From positions 1-64,000 of the forward strand of contig CACZYC010000009.1 of the NCBI GenBank assembly GCA_902785365.1: a stretch of 64,000 nt of DNA, read 5' to 3'. Origin of the DNA: an uncultured Ruminococcus sp. (GTDB lineage Bacteria > Bacillota > Clostridia > Oscillospirales > Acutalibacteraceae). Shown piece after piece: positions 52,451 to 60,035 of this stretch; position 1 is the first letter of the stretch, and every line of letters begins with the position of its first letter. The position numbers and the translations under genes are program-made. The notes beneath the pieces are model-generated. The model made no database searches and was not told the DNA's origin. It saw nothing but the letters and a program-made list of their open reading frames with translations.

Positions 52451-54644
52451 CTGTGATTGTACATTTGAGTGTAACTCCGTCAACATTAGCGGAAATTGTT
52501 GTTTTGCCCGCTTTAATACCTTTCACAACACCTTTTGAGGTAACTGTTGCAATTTTCTTGTCAGCGGACTTCCACGTTACTGCGGCGCCGCCGGACTGTG
52601 TTACCTTGAGGGTAATTTTTTCGTTGACAGTAATTGTTTTGCTTGTATAGTTGAGTATCGGGTCGTATACCGTCACGGTACATGACAAAGTTACTCCGTT
52701 TCTTACCGCTTTGATTGTCGCGGTGCCGAAACCCTTGGCGGTTATCTCGCCGTTTTCGTTAACCTCGGCGACTTTCTTGTCGGAGGTTGACCATGTGATT
52801 GTTCCGCTTCCGCCTGTGACAGTAAGTTTTTTTGTTTTGCCTTTTACCAGAGAAATCTTCTTTGATGAAAGAACGGGATTCTTTACGGTTATTTTGAACT
52901 TCAGCTTGGCTGAACCGCTCTTAACGTTGATAGAAGTTGTACCCGCCTTGAGCCCTCTGATTTTTCCGTTTTTGGCTACTCTTGCTATCTTTTTGTTCTC
53001 GGAAGAATAGGTTGTCGTCGAACCCGCTTCCTTAACCTTAATGTAGTAAACATTCTGAAGATAAACGGTGGTTGACTTCTCTGCCAGATACGGTCTTGTT
53101 AAGTATGTGGTTCCGTTGATTGAACCGTTCAGATATTTACATTTATTCAGGATAACCCAGCCGTTTTTGCCGTTGTATGTTGTATAGCCTAGAGACCATG
53201 TATCCGAATAATAAACCTTTGTGACTTTGAGCGAAGTACCTTTGGGAATCTTCACAAGACTCTTGAGGTCGGTTTTGCTCTTCTTGAGGTAGGTATTGCG
53301 CTTAGTTTTGAAGTTCTCGTAGGTTGTGGGATACTTTGTGACTGTAAATGTACACTTGAGTGTGACATCGCCGACCTTGGCTTTTATAGTTGTCACGCCG
53401 TCCTTGACGCCCGTAACTTTACCCTTTGAGCTGACCTTGGCGATAGTCTTGTCCGCTGAACTCCATGTCGGGGTAAGCTTTGAATGATTAACCTTCAATG
53501 TGTAGCTGTCGCCGATACATGTTGTGGCGGTCTTATGGCTGATGGTCGGATTCTTGACTGTAACAGTGCACTTAGCTGAACCCGTAGCTGTCTTAAATGT
53601 TATTTTAGCCTTACCTGCCTTAACCGCGGTGATTTTGCCTGAGGTGGAATTGACCTTGGCGATAGTCTTGTCCGAGCTCGTATACTTACCGCCCAATCCA
53701 TTGGTGTTCGAAAGCTTTTTCGTATAGCCGACGTAAATCGACGCGGTTTTCGGCGATACCTTCGGCTTGAGCTGATAATACACTCCGTTGATACTGCCCC
53801 AGATGTATTCGCAGAAATCAAGCGCTACCCAGCCCTTCTTGGAATTATACTTGGTATACCCCCAGATATAATCACTCTTGACCTCAACCTTGGTTACGTT
53901 GACCTCGGTACCGAAGGGTACTTTGACTAACGACTTCGCGTCTGTCGAAGCGGTTTTACGCAGGTTGAGCGAACCTGTGCTGACCTGCCATGTCTCATAT
54001 GTGGTGGGTTCGTTCTTCGGGGATGTATAGTACTTGGGGTGGCCGTAGCCGATTACATAACTATTGCTGAGAGTTCTCGCGGAGTTGTCTGTATACTCGC
54101 AGACGCTCGAGTTCGTTGAGTTACCCTCGATAACGTGAAGGTAATTTCCGTTAACACCCAAAACAATTCCCACGTGAGAGGAATAACTCTGAACTCCCGC
54201 GTCACAGTAGAATACTATATCGCCCTTTTTGGGAGTATAGCTTCCGCCGAAATATTTACTGTTGTACCATCTCTTCTGAGACTGGAACCATTGCATTCCA
54301 AGGGTACAAGAGGCAAATCTCGGTACCTGAGTGGTAGGAATCTTAGCCTGATTAGCGCACCAGCTTATAAACATAGCGCACCACGGCTGGTTTACAAACG
54401 ACGGAAGATACCAATATCCGTATTTTGTGCCGACGCCGTTTTCCTTATACCCTATCTGAGTTCGGGCGACGCCCACAATATCCGTAGCGCCCATACCTGT
54501 GTTCTTATAGGTATTGGGATATCCTGTCGGATAGGAAGCCGCGCTGACGGGCTCTTCGGAAGTAACGCTCAAACCCGCGAAAACAGATAAGAACATTACC
54601 GCAATCAGAATTATTGACGTTGTTTTTTTACAAATCTTGTTCAT
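52434..54644 (-). CDS. Secreted CHAP amidase/peptidase with SH3-like and Ig-like repeats
   Basis: The 736-residue exported protein has a signal peptide (TTSIILIAVMFLSVFAGLSV). A CHAP domain follows, with catalytic Cys89 in NQPWCAMFISWCANQ and His157 in SYSSHVGIVLG, predicted to cleave peptidoglycan stem peptides. Two bacterial SH3-like modules (about 217-285 and 430-500; GSLNLRKTASTDAKSLVKVP) and five or so Big_2 Ig-like repeats (SSDKTIAKVNSTSGKITAVK, KKIATVTSKGVVKGIKAGKT) make up the rest. It is intact in contrast to its neighbour. A wall-anchored hydrolase or adhesin role is inferred. Confidence 0.85.
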   Translation of the reverse strand: MNKICKKTTSIILIAVMFLSVFAGLSVTSEEPVSAASYPTGYPNTYKNTGMGATDIVGVARTQIGYKENGVGTKYGYWYLPSFVNQPWCAMFISWCANQAKIPTTQVPRFASCTLGMQWFQSQKRWYNSKYFGGSYTPKKGDIVFYCDAGVQSYSSHVGIVLGVNGNYLHVIEGNSTNSSVCEYTDNSARTLSNSYVIGYGHPKYYTSPKNEPTTYETWQVSTGSLNLRKTASTDAKSLVKVPFGTEVNVTKVEVKSDYIWGYTKYNSKKGWVALDFCEYIWGSINGVYYQLKPKVSPKTASIYVGYTKKLSNTNGLGGKYTSSDKTIAKVNSTSGKITAVKAGKAKITFKTATGSAKCTVTVKNPTISHKTATTCIGDSYTLKVNHSKLTPTWSSADKTIAKVSSKGKVTGVKDGVTTIKAKVGDVTLKCTFTVTKYPTTYENFKTKRNTYLKKSKTDLKSLVKIPKGTSLKVTKVYYSDTWSLGYTTYNGKNGWVILNKCKYLNGSINGTTYLTRPYLAEKSTTVYLQNVYYIKVKEAGSTTTYSSENKKIARVAKNGKIRGLKAGTTSINVKSGSAKLKFKITVKNPVLSSKKISLVKGKTKKLTVTGGSGTITWSTSDKKVAEVNENGEITAKGFGTATIKAVRNGVTLSCTVTVYDPILNYTSKTITVNEKITLKVTQSGGAAVTWKSADKKIATVTSKGVVKGIKAGKTTISANVDGVTLKCTITVKAAS

Positions 54645-54801
54645 AATACCAAATCCATTCTTTTAAAACTGCTAAATCTATACGTAAAATGATTAAAAGC
54701 ACATAATTCGACATTATATTTACTAGATTGTAACACAAACAAAAAAATAATTCAACAGTTAAATTATATTCAAAAAAAGCCCCGCATCCCGCATTATAAA
54801 T

Positions 54802-54830
54802 AAAAAAAGAGGACAGTTCGCACCGTCCTC
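54802..54830 (-). terminator. Terminator of the 54.8-59.8 kb operon
   Basis: On the minus strand GAGGACGGTGCGAACTGTCC continues as TC and seven T, 10 bases past the last stop codon. No comparable terminator was seen between the genes of the operon. Confidence 0.9.
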
Positions 54831-54843
54831 GTGTGAAAAGTAT

Positions 54844-55617
54844 TTACAGAAATTCTACCAAAGACGCTAAAAACAACTGTATCATTGTAACATCTCTGAT
54901 ATTATTTTTACCGTCCGTATAAACCTCAGCAGCCGTTTTTTGAGCGTCGGAGAGGGTTTTACTGCCTGTCAAGGCGATTTGAAGTTCGGTTACATCATTG
55001 ACATTTACTTCACCGTCAAGGTTTACGTCGCCCTTGAGCGGGGTGATTGACGCCCGAACAGAAAAGTTTTCGCCTACAACCGCGCTGCCGCTGATAAGCT
55101 TTTTGTCGCCGTCTACGTCTATCTCCACGCTATGGTCTTCGTTAACCTTGGTTGTGTTTGCCATGAGGTTATTAAAATCAACAGTGATTTCCTTATCGCC
55201 GCTGAACTCGCTCGTAACTGTAAAGCTGTAAGACAAAAGCCTGTCCGCGGTCGAAAAATCATAGAAGCCCGCGCCCGCCGTAAACGCGCTGATAACATTG
55301 TTTTCTTCCGTCTGGCGCTTTTCGGTGATATTTGACAGCGCGCTGATTTTATCACCGTCCGCGCCGCCGGTCACCTTCAGACACGAGCTGTCAAACTCAA
55401 GCTCAACTGTACCGTCTACTATGGGCAAATCGGACTGAAGCCATATTACAACGTCAAAGACTTCGCCCCTCAAAACACTGCGGGAAAAGGGTTTGAACAG
55501 GTTTTGAGCGGACTTTACCGTGACGGTTTTATCCGCCGCAAACACGGCAAAAGGCAACGAAAGCATAACCAGCGCCATACACAAGAGCGCGAAAACAATT
55601 CTTTTTACGGTTTTCAA
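54844..55617 (-). CDS. Cohesin-like / dockerin secreted protein
   Basis: The 257-residue exported protein has a signal peptide (KTVKRIVFALLCMALVMLSL, cleaved near VFA) and a beta-sandwich of the cohesin/carbohydrate-binding fold (about 30-185; SVLRGEVFDVVIWLQSDLPI, VDGTVELEFDSSCLKV). It ends in a type I dockerin with GDVNLDGEVNVNDVTELQIA and DGKNNIRDVTMIQLFLA. The TTG at 55617, two bases after the sseB stop, has GAGG 9 bases upstream; an ATG at 55635 inside sseB is the alternative. It closes the operon. It could link a partner to a cohesin scaffold; partners are not visible here. Confidence 0.75.
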   Translation of the reverse strand: MKTVKRIVFALLCMALVMLSLPFAVFAADKTVTVKSAQNLFKPFSRSVLRGEVFDVVIWLQSDLPIVDGTVELEFDSSCLKVTGGADGDKISALSNITEKRQTEENNVISAFTAGAGFYDFSTADRLLSYSFTVTSEFSGDKEITVDFNNLMANTTKVNEDHSVEIDVDGDKKLISGSAVVGENFSVRASITPLKGDVNLDGEVNVNDVTELQIALTGSKTLSDAQKTAAEVYTDGKNNIRDVTMIQLFLASLVEFL

Positions 55618-55618
55618 A

Positions 55619-56428
55619 TTATTCGTCCTCGTCATAGAACGGATCCGTGCCCTCAACAGCCTTCTTCGCGAAGGGAACCGAATACGGAATCATTGAAAGC
55701 TGGAAACCGTTAAGATGGGGCGAAGCCGCCATCGAGATACCTTTGAATACTTCCTCCATCTTATTGCCCGAAAAATCGACAATCACCATATAGCTGGGTT
55801 TCTCGTCGTTTTCACGCTTAAATGTACGCAAATACGCCTTGTGAACATCATCGCGCTCGTTGAGGTAGTTAATCATAGCCGCCATCATATCGATGGGATA
55901 ATCGTCGGGATCGGGATCGCCGAACTCAACCTTCTCGTCGTTCTTTATTTCCTGTTTTGTCAGTCCGTCTGAAGCGCGGGCGTCCTTCTGCTGCTTGAGA
56001 GATTGAACCATAGGCTTGGGGAACGCTACGGATTTTCCGAAAGGATTGATGACAAATCCCATAACCTCGCAGCCTTCTTCTCCGAGCAGTTGGGCATAGC
56101 TGTCAAATGTCATTACAACATTGTCCTTACCCTTTGAGCCGTCCCATTTATTCTTCTCTTCCTCGTCGGTAAAAGCGGGGAAAAACTTCTCTTTATTGTT
56201 ATTTTCGATAAGCTGGAACTGAACCTGAGTTTCCTGCTGCATAACAGTGGCGCCCTGCGGGTTGGTCTTGGCTACGTTGCGGGGCTTGGAAACATTACCG
56301 GGTGTGATGAACTTAGCGTTCATAACGCAGTCAATCATATGATTGACGGTATCGGGGTTGTTATCCGCCTGCATCTGAGCGATAGCCTCGAGAAGCTCGG
56401 GATTAGTCACTTTTTGATTATCAGACAT
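55619..56428 (-). CDS. sseB: SseB family protein
   Basis: The 269-residue protein combines an SseB N-terminal domain (EKFFPAFTDEEEKNKWDG, MTFDSYAQLL, GFVINPFGKSVAFPKPMV) with the SseB C-terminal domain (about 165-260; HKAYLRTFKREND, YMVIVDFSGNKMEEVFKGIS). SseB was named for enhanced serine sensitivity in E. coli and its biochemical function is unclear. There is no signal peptide. GGAGGACG precedes the ATG, 11 bases after the YjeF_N gene. A link between serine and the neighbouring poly-Ser protein and kinase is suggestive only. Confidence 0.85.
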   Translation of the reverse strand: MSDNQKVTNPELLEAIAQMQADNNPDTVNHMIDCVMNAKFITPGNVSKPRNVAKTNPQGATVMQQETQVQFQLIENNNKEKFFPAFTDEEEKNKWDGSKGKDNVVMTFDSYAQLLGEEGCEVMGFVINPFGKSVAFPKPMVQSLKQQKDARASDGLTKQEIKNDEKVEFGDPDPDDYPIDMMAAMINYLNERDDVHKAYLRTFKRENDEKPSYMVIVDFSGNKMEEVFKGISMAASPHLNGFQLSMIPYSVPFAKKAVEGTDPFYDEDE

Positions 56429-56439
56429 AAAACGTCCTC

Positions 56440-57324
56440 CTAAAATGTTTTATAGATGTCCTCGGAAGTTTTAACCTTGTCGGACTGAAAGTATATATAT
56501 GTTTGGTCAACAATCAATTTGCTGCCGTCATAGTCGATGATAAACACGCTCTTGCTGTCCACTGATTCCTTGGATACGACCTTGAGCGGATTTCGTCTGA
56601 ACTCCTCCTCGTCAAGCGCGTAGCGCAGAGCGAACTCTTCAGCGGAAACGCTGACGCTTCCGTACCCGGAAAAGGGTGAAAGCTCGTCGGCGCCTAACAG
56701 GTAATACTGTTTCTTTAACAGCTTGATACCTATGTCGATATTAACAAGCCTGCCGATATAGCGGCTCGCGTCGTTGAGGAACATTCCCGTCTTGTAATAT
56801 CCGACGGAAACCGTCAAATCGGACTTGACCGCCGTGGGAGAGGCTATGCCGTTTTTGCCCGAAAGTCCGCTGTTGATATCAACGCTGACAATATAAGCGG
56901 CGCTTCGGTTGATTGACTCTATGAGCGACACCATATCTTCCCTTAGCGTCCCCGAAAAGCCTGTTCCGAGAATACAGTCCACAATGATATCATACTCGCC
57001 GAAATCGGTGAACTCATCGCAGAGAGCTTCTCTGACGCCTTTTTTGACGCAGTTGTTATAGTAGAACGCGCCGTCCTCCGAAAGCTTATCGCTCAGACGT
57101 AAAATGACAGGTGAAAACCCGCGGTCGGTGAGTATCTCGGCCAGAGCGTAGCCGTCGCCGCCGTTGTTTCCGCTGCCGCATACTATCGCGATTGAGCCTT
57201 TCCATACAGCGCTGTCAAATACTCCCTGAGCGGCGCGCTTCATAAGCTCCTGTCCGCTTACGGAAGTGTTTATGGTGAATTGGTCGCTTTCACGCATATT
57301 TTTAACTGTGATTACATTTTCCAT
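56440..57324 (-). CDS. YjeF N-terminal (NAD(P)H-hydrate epimerase-like) protein with extra C-terminal part
   Basis: The first 210 residues match YjeF_N/NnrE proteins, which epimerise damaged NAD(P)H hydrates: GQELMKRAAQGVFD, the cofactor loop CGSGNNGGDGYALAEIL, DCILGTGFSGTLRED and VDINSGLSGKNG. The partner kinase domain (NnrD) is absent. The last 80 residues (AEEFALRYALDEEEFRRNPL to YIYFQSDKVKTSEDIYKTF) look like an unrelated added domain with a small beta-rich tail. It starts 1 base after the peptidase stop, inside the kinase/PqqD operon. Whether it still acts on NADHX is uncertain. Confidence 0.75.
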   Translation of the reverse strand: MENVITVKNMRESDQFTINTSVSGQELMKRAAQGVFDSAVWKGSIAIVCGSGNNGGDGYALAEILTDRGFSPVILRLSDKLSEDGAFYYNNCVKKGVREALCDEFTDFGEYDIIVDCILGTGFSGTLREDMVSLIESINRSAAYIVSVDINSGLSGKNGIASPTAVKSDLTVSVGYYKTGMFLNDASRYIGRLVNIDIGIKLLKKQYYLLGADELSPFSGYGSVSVSAEEFALRYALDEEEFRRNPLKVVSKESVDSKSVFIIDYDGSKLIVDQTYIYFQSDKVKTSEDIYKTF

Positions 57325-57325
57325 A

Positions 57326-57763
57326 TTATTTCTTCTTTAATTTGTCCCGCAAATGCCAGTAATGGTGACAGAACCATAGAATAAATTGCCTGAGCCCCAG
57401 CGACTTGCACCAGAATTTTACATATCTTTGGTACGACTTGTCTCTGACGGTATATTCCTTGTCGCCCTTGAACCAGCGGTCGAGCTTACCTATGATTTGC
57501 TCCCGCTTGACTCCGTACTCTAAAGTCCACTGGTTGTCTCCGCAACAGACATATCCGTCCTCGTTTATATCGAGAACACGGTGAAGCACATACTCGCCGC
57601 TCTTGCGCTTGTAAAGCGGCACGTCATATTTATTTATCTCGTCCGCTTTGACAACGCAGATTTCGTTGCGATTCTCTTTAAGCAGCGGGAACATACTCGT
57701 CCCTTTGGGCCTTGTGACATAAAAGCCCTTTTCAAGGATGATATCCTCGATTGTCTTAATCAT
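57326..57763 (-). CDS. S24/S26-family peptidase (SipW-like), cluster type
   Basis: The 145-residue protein has the signal-peptidase-like motifs: catalytic Ser23 in VTRPKGTSMFPLLKENRN, then YDVPLYKRKSGEYVLHRVL and YVCCGDNQWTLEYGVKREQI. No membrane segment is obvious at the N terminus. Proteins of this exact type sit in Clostridia beside PqqD-like and HprK-like genes and are thought to act as dedicated leader peptidases. The ATG at 57763 overlaps the PqqD stop (57756), so translation is coupled. The catalytic base is not certain from sequence; Lys52 or His61 are candidates. Confidence 0.8.
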   Translation of the reverse strand: MIKTIEDIILEKGFYVTRPKGTSMFPLLKENRNEICVVKADEINKYDVPLYKRKSGEYVLHRVLDINEDGYVCCGDNQWTLEYGVKREQIIGKLDRWFKGDKEYTVRDKSYQRYVKFWCKSLGLRQFILWFCHHYWHLRDKLKKK

Positions 57764-58022
57764 CAAGCAATCCCGCCGCTTTCAGGTTTGTAATATAAGC
57801 GTCGCAGTCGCGAACGGCGATTTCCTTGGTAACGTCATACTTTTCGAGCATGGCGTCAACAACCTCGCCGCGGGTTCTGTCCTCGCTGAGAAACTTATAA
57901 ATAAATGCTCCTACTTCGTTAATAGTAATCAGCTTGTTAAAGTCCTCGCTGCCGTCGCCGATAGCAACAACGATATAATTCTCGCCGAACTGCCTGAGCA
58001 TAAATCCGTCTTTTATTTTCAT
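57756..58022 (-). CDS. PqqD family (RRE-type) peptide-binding protein
   Basis: The 88-residue winged-helix protein has the PqqD/RRE pattern GFMLRQFGENYIVVAIGD, then LITINEVGAFIYKFLSEDRT and DCDAYITNLKAAGLL. PqqD proteins bind the leader of ribosomally made peptides and present them to modifying enzymes. It starts 2 bases after the kinase stop and overlaps the peptidase start. No radical SAM, cyclase or asparagine-synthase-like gene is adjacent, so its client should be processed by the kinase and peptidase. Confidence 0.88.
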   Translation of the reverse strand: MKIKDGFMLRQFGENYIVVAIGDGSEDFNKLITINEVGAFIYKFLSEDRTRGEVVDAMLEKYDVTKEIAVRDCDAYITNLKAAGLLDD

Positions 58023-58024
58023 AA

Positions 58025-58738
58025 TCAGATTCCTTTAATTCCGTTATACGCGACCACAGCCGCGTCATCGTTCATATTAACACGCAGGTCGTAGCAATCG
58101 ACCTGAGCCAGAAAGCCGTCAATCAAGTCGAGCAGCTTCTCCATAAGCTCGGGCTGTCTGGGACGCAATACCTGATTCATCATTTTTGATACAACAGAGA
58201 TTGTGTCTATCGGACCTATTGAATTCTCCTCGGCGCGTGACAGAAAACAAAGAGCCTTCGCGGGAACACGAATATCTTCCCCGAGGTTCTCTTTCCCCTG
58301 CCACGGAGTACCGTAGACATAAAATATTCCGTTTACCTTGCGGATGATAGGTTTATCGTCGTTGATTACGGTTACTCTGTTGCCGAAATTCTTAAGCCAG
58401 AGATTTCGGTGAGTGCTCTTGCCTGTCCCGCTCTTCGCGGTAAACATAACCGCCTGGTTATCAACGCTGATTGCCGAACAATGAAAAAAGAACGCGTCGT
58501 ACCTGTCCATAACAACGTATATAAACTTGCGGTACAGCGCCGTAAACTCATGCACATAAAGCGGAACGTCGTGCGGAGACATATTTCTTTCCTGCTCCAC
58601 ATCCGCTTTAGTAACCTCAAGGGCGAACTCGGGAATTTCGTCCTTGTCCGCCCTGTAGTCTTTCATATGCTCAAATGTATAGCGATAATTAATATCCGCG
58701 CTGAAAACTATATCCGCTATTTTATAGTTAAAAATCAT
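58025..58738 (-). CDS. HprK-like serine kinase of peptide-modification type
   Basis: The 237-residue P-loop kinase has Walker A TAKSGTGKSTHRNLW (SGTGKST at 103-109), INDDKPIIRKVNG with the acidic pair at 127-128, and VYGTPWQGKENLGED at 142-156. These features recall HPr kinase and the lasso-peptide kinases that phosphorylate a C-terminal Ser. It lacks the N-terminal domain of true HprK and is not next to ptsH. Its ATG overlaps the dockerin-protein stop (ATGA, 58735-58738) and has no ribosome site of its own, so it depends on translation of that protein. Confidence 0.85.
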   Translation of the reverse strand: MIFNYKIADIVFSADINYRYTFEHMKDYRADKDEIPEFALEVTKADVEQERNMSPHDVPLYVHEFTALYRKFIYVVMDRYDAFFFHCSAISVDNQAVMFTAKSGTGKSTHRNLWLKNFGNRVTVINDDKPIIRKVNGIFYVYGTPWQGKENLGEDIRVPAKALCFLSRAEENSIGPIDTISVVSKMMNQVLRPRQPELMEKLLDLIDGFLAQVDCYDLRVNMNDDAAVVAYNGIKGI

Positions 58739-59157
58739 GGTCTGATAATTTCAGCATAGTAGCCGTCAAGCGTAACGGGAAGCTTCTTGAAAACCTTGGC
58801 TACATAACACTGGATACCTGTCACGTCGATTATATTTTTTTTGCCGTCTGTTACTGTGTTGCCGTTGAGCTCAAACGCGGGTGTAACTGTCTGTCTGCCC
58901 GCTAAAGTAAGCTGATACGCGGTAGCGTCGTTGATGTCAATAGCTCCGCTTCCGTCCACATCACCGACTAACTTAACAGGACTTGATGGTTCGGTGGACT
59001 CTGTAGAATCGGTCTGATCGGATGAGAAAGTCGCGCCTGTTTCTTCAGCTGTGGGATTATCGGAAACATCCGCCGCCGAAACAATAAACAGCGACGACAT
59101 TGCCAGAAGCATAACCAATAACACTGACGCTGTACAGAGTAATAACTTTTTATTCAT
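58735..59157 (-). CDS. Small dockerin-domain secreted protein
   Basis: The 140-residue exported protein has a signal peptide (LLLCTASVLLVMLLAMSSLF, cleaved after VSA), a Ser/Thr/Glu-rich linker (residues 30-60) and a type I dockerin with Ca-binding halves VGDVDGSGAIDINDATAYQL and VTDGKKNIIDVTGIQCYVA. It ends in a short tail LPVTLDGYYAEIIRP. There is no catalytic domain, unusual for a dockerin protein, so the dockerin itself or its Ser-rich linker is the functional part. GGAGGT precedes it. It is translationally coupled to the kinase gene and could be its substrate. Confidence 0.85.
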   Translation of the reverse strand: MNKKLLLCTASVLLVMLLAMSSLFIVSAADVSDNPTAEETGATFSSDQTDSTESTEPSSPVKLVGDVDGSGAIDINDATAYQLTLAGRQTVTPAFELNGNTVTDGKKNIIDVTGIQCYVAKVFKKLPVTLDGYYAEIIRP

Positions 59158-59183
59158 ATTTTTTTACCTCCGTTAATCCTGAA

Positions 59184-59738
59184 TTATTCTAAGTCTGAGA
59201 AGTCAATCTCTACGTTATCATGTTCCTTGGGGATAGCCGAGCCGCTTGATGAAGAACTTGAGCTTGAGCTTGAACTAGAACTTGAGCTTGAACGTGAAGA
59301 AGATGATGAATCAGACTTGGAGCTTGTTTTTGAACTGCTTTTTGAGCTTGTCTTCGAGCTTGTCTTTGAACTTGACGACGACTTTTTAGACTTGGATTTA
59401 TCGGTACCCGATGTCTTGGCTTTTGAAGAAGTTTTGGTTTTAGCCTTATCGCTTTTCTGTGTTCCTTTGTGCTCGGACACATACTCGTCAACGTCCACTT
59501 CGTTTCCGTTTTTGTCCTTTACGGAAACTATTTTTCCTTCTTTATCTTTTGTAAGTACATTTTTTTCAGAGTCCTCTTCCACAGTGCCGCCGTCAGCGGT
59601 TGTTTCAATCACCTTTGTGGTTTCGGTAACCGAGCTTGATGAACTTGAGGCTTTTTTGTCATTGCCGCCGCAAGACGCCATAAATGTCGTTAAAATTAAG
59701 CAGGCGATGAGCACAGCCATAACTCTTTTGATAATCAT
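59184..59738 (-). CDS. Poly-Ser/Lys lipoprotein
   Basis: The 184-residue lipoprotein (signal AVLIACLILTTFMASC, lipobox Cys at 23) has a short acidic part with an EGKIVSVKDKNGNEVDVDEY segment, then a long low-complexity tract of Ser, Lys and Thr (about 95-165). That tract contains an uninterrupted run of about 16 Ser, and the protein ends in acidic EHDNVEIDFSDLE. The tract is encoded by mixed AGC/TCA/TCT-type codons with short tandem repeats. It is first in the operon, with AAGGTGAT before ATG. Ser-rich tracts of this kind can be flexible wall linkers; a phosphorylation target is possible. Confidence 0.75.
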   Translation of the reverse strand: MIIKRVMAVLIACLILTTFMASCGGNDKKASSSSSSVTETTKVIETTADGGTVEEDSEKNVLTKDKEGKIVSVKDKNGNEVDVDEYVSEHKGTQKSDKAKTKTSSKAKTSGTDKSKSKKSSSSSKTSSKTSSKSSSKTSSKSDSSSSSRSSSSSSSSSSSSSSSSGSAIPKEHDNVEIDFSDLE

Positions 59739-59776
59739 ATTAAATCACCTTTTCTGAAAAATATTATTCCGTATAT

Positions 59777-59805
59777 ATAATACAATAATTTAAAGTAAAA
59801 CGCAA
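59777..59805 (-). promoter_or_regulatory. Promoter of the poly-Ser/dockerin/kinase operon
   Basis: On the minus strand TTGCGT (59805-59800), 17 bases, TATTAT (59782-59777), about 39 bases before the first ATG. Confidence 0.55.
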
Positions 59806-59902
59806 TACCTAATTATTAACAAAATCGACAGGTTGTACATATAATAAAACTGAGGGGACAAACTCTCAGATATTACAAAATAAGATTACCTCCTGACACA
59901 AA

Positions 59903-59938
59903 AAGGAGCTCCGCGAAACGGGGCTCCTGATTTTTTTC
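59903..59938 (+). terminator. Terminator-like hairpin between divergent transcripts
   Basis: AGGAGCTCCG-CGAAA-CGGGGCTCCT followed by GATTTTTTT. It lies upstream of both flanking genes and appears to insulate them. No gene was found ending here. Confidence 0.6.
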
Positions 59939-60035
59939 GGCGCGAAAGTAATAATTTGTAAAAAATAAATCATTATATATTTACAAACTTGATTTTATGT
60001 GGTATAATTTCAAAAAAGCGGAGAGGAGAACTGCT

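Noticed and set aside
59227..59757. Glu/Leu-rich protein antisense to the poly-Ser lipoprotein
   Set aside because: It is the mirror of the Ser repeat region, has no ribosome site, and the minus-strand gene has a lipobox and operon context.
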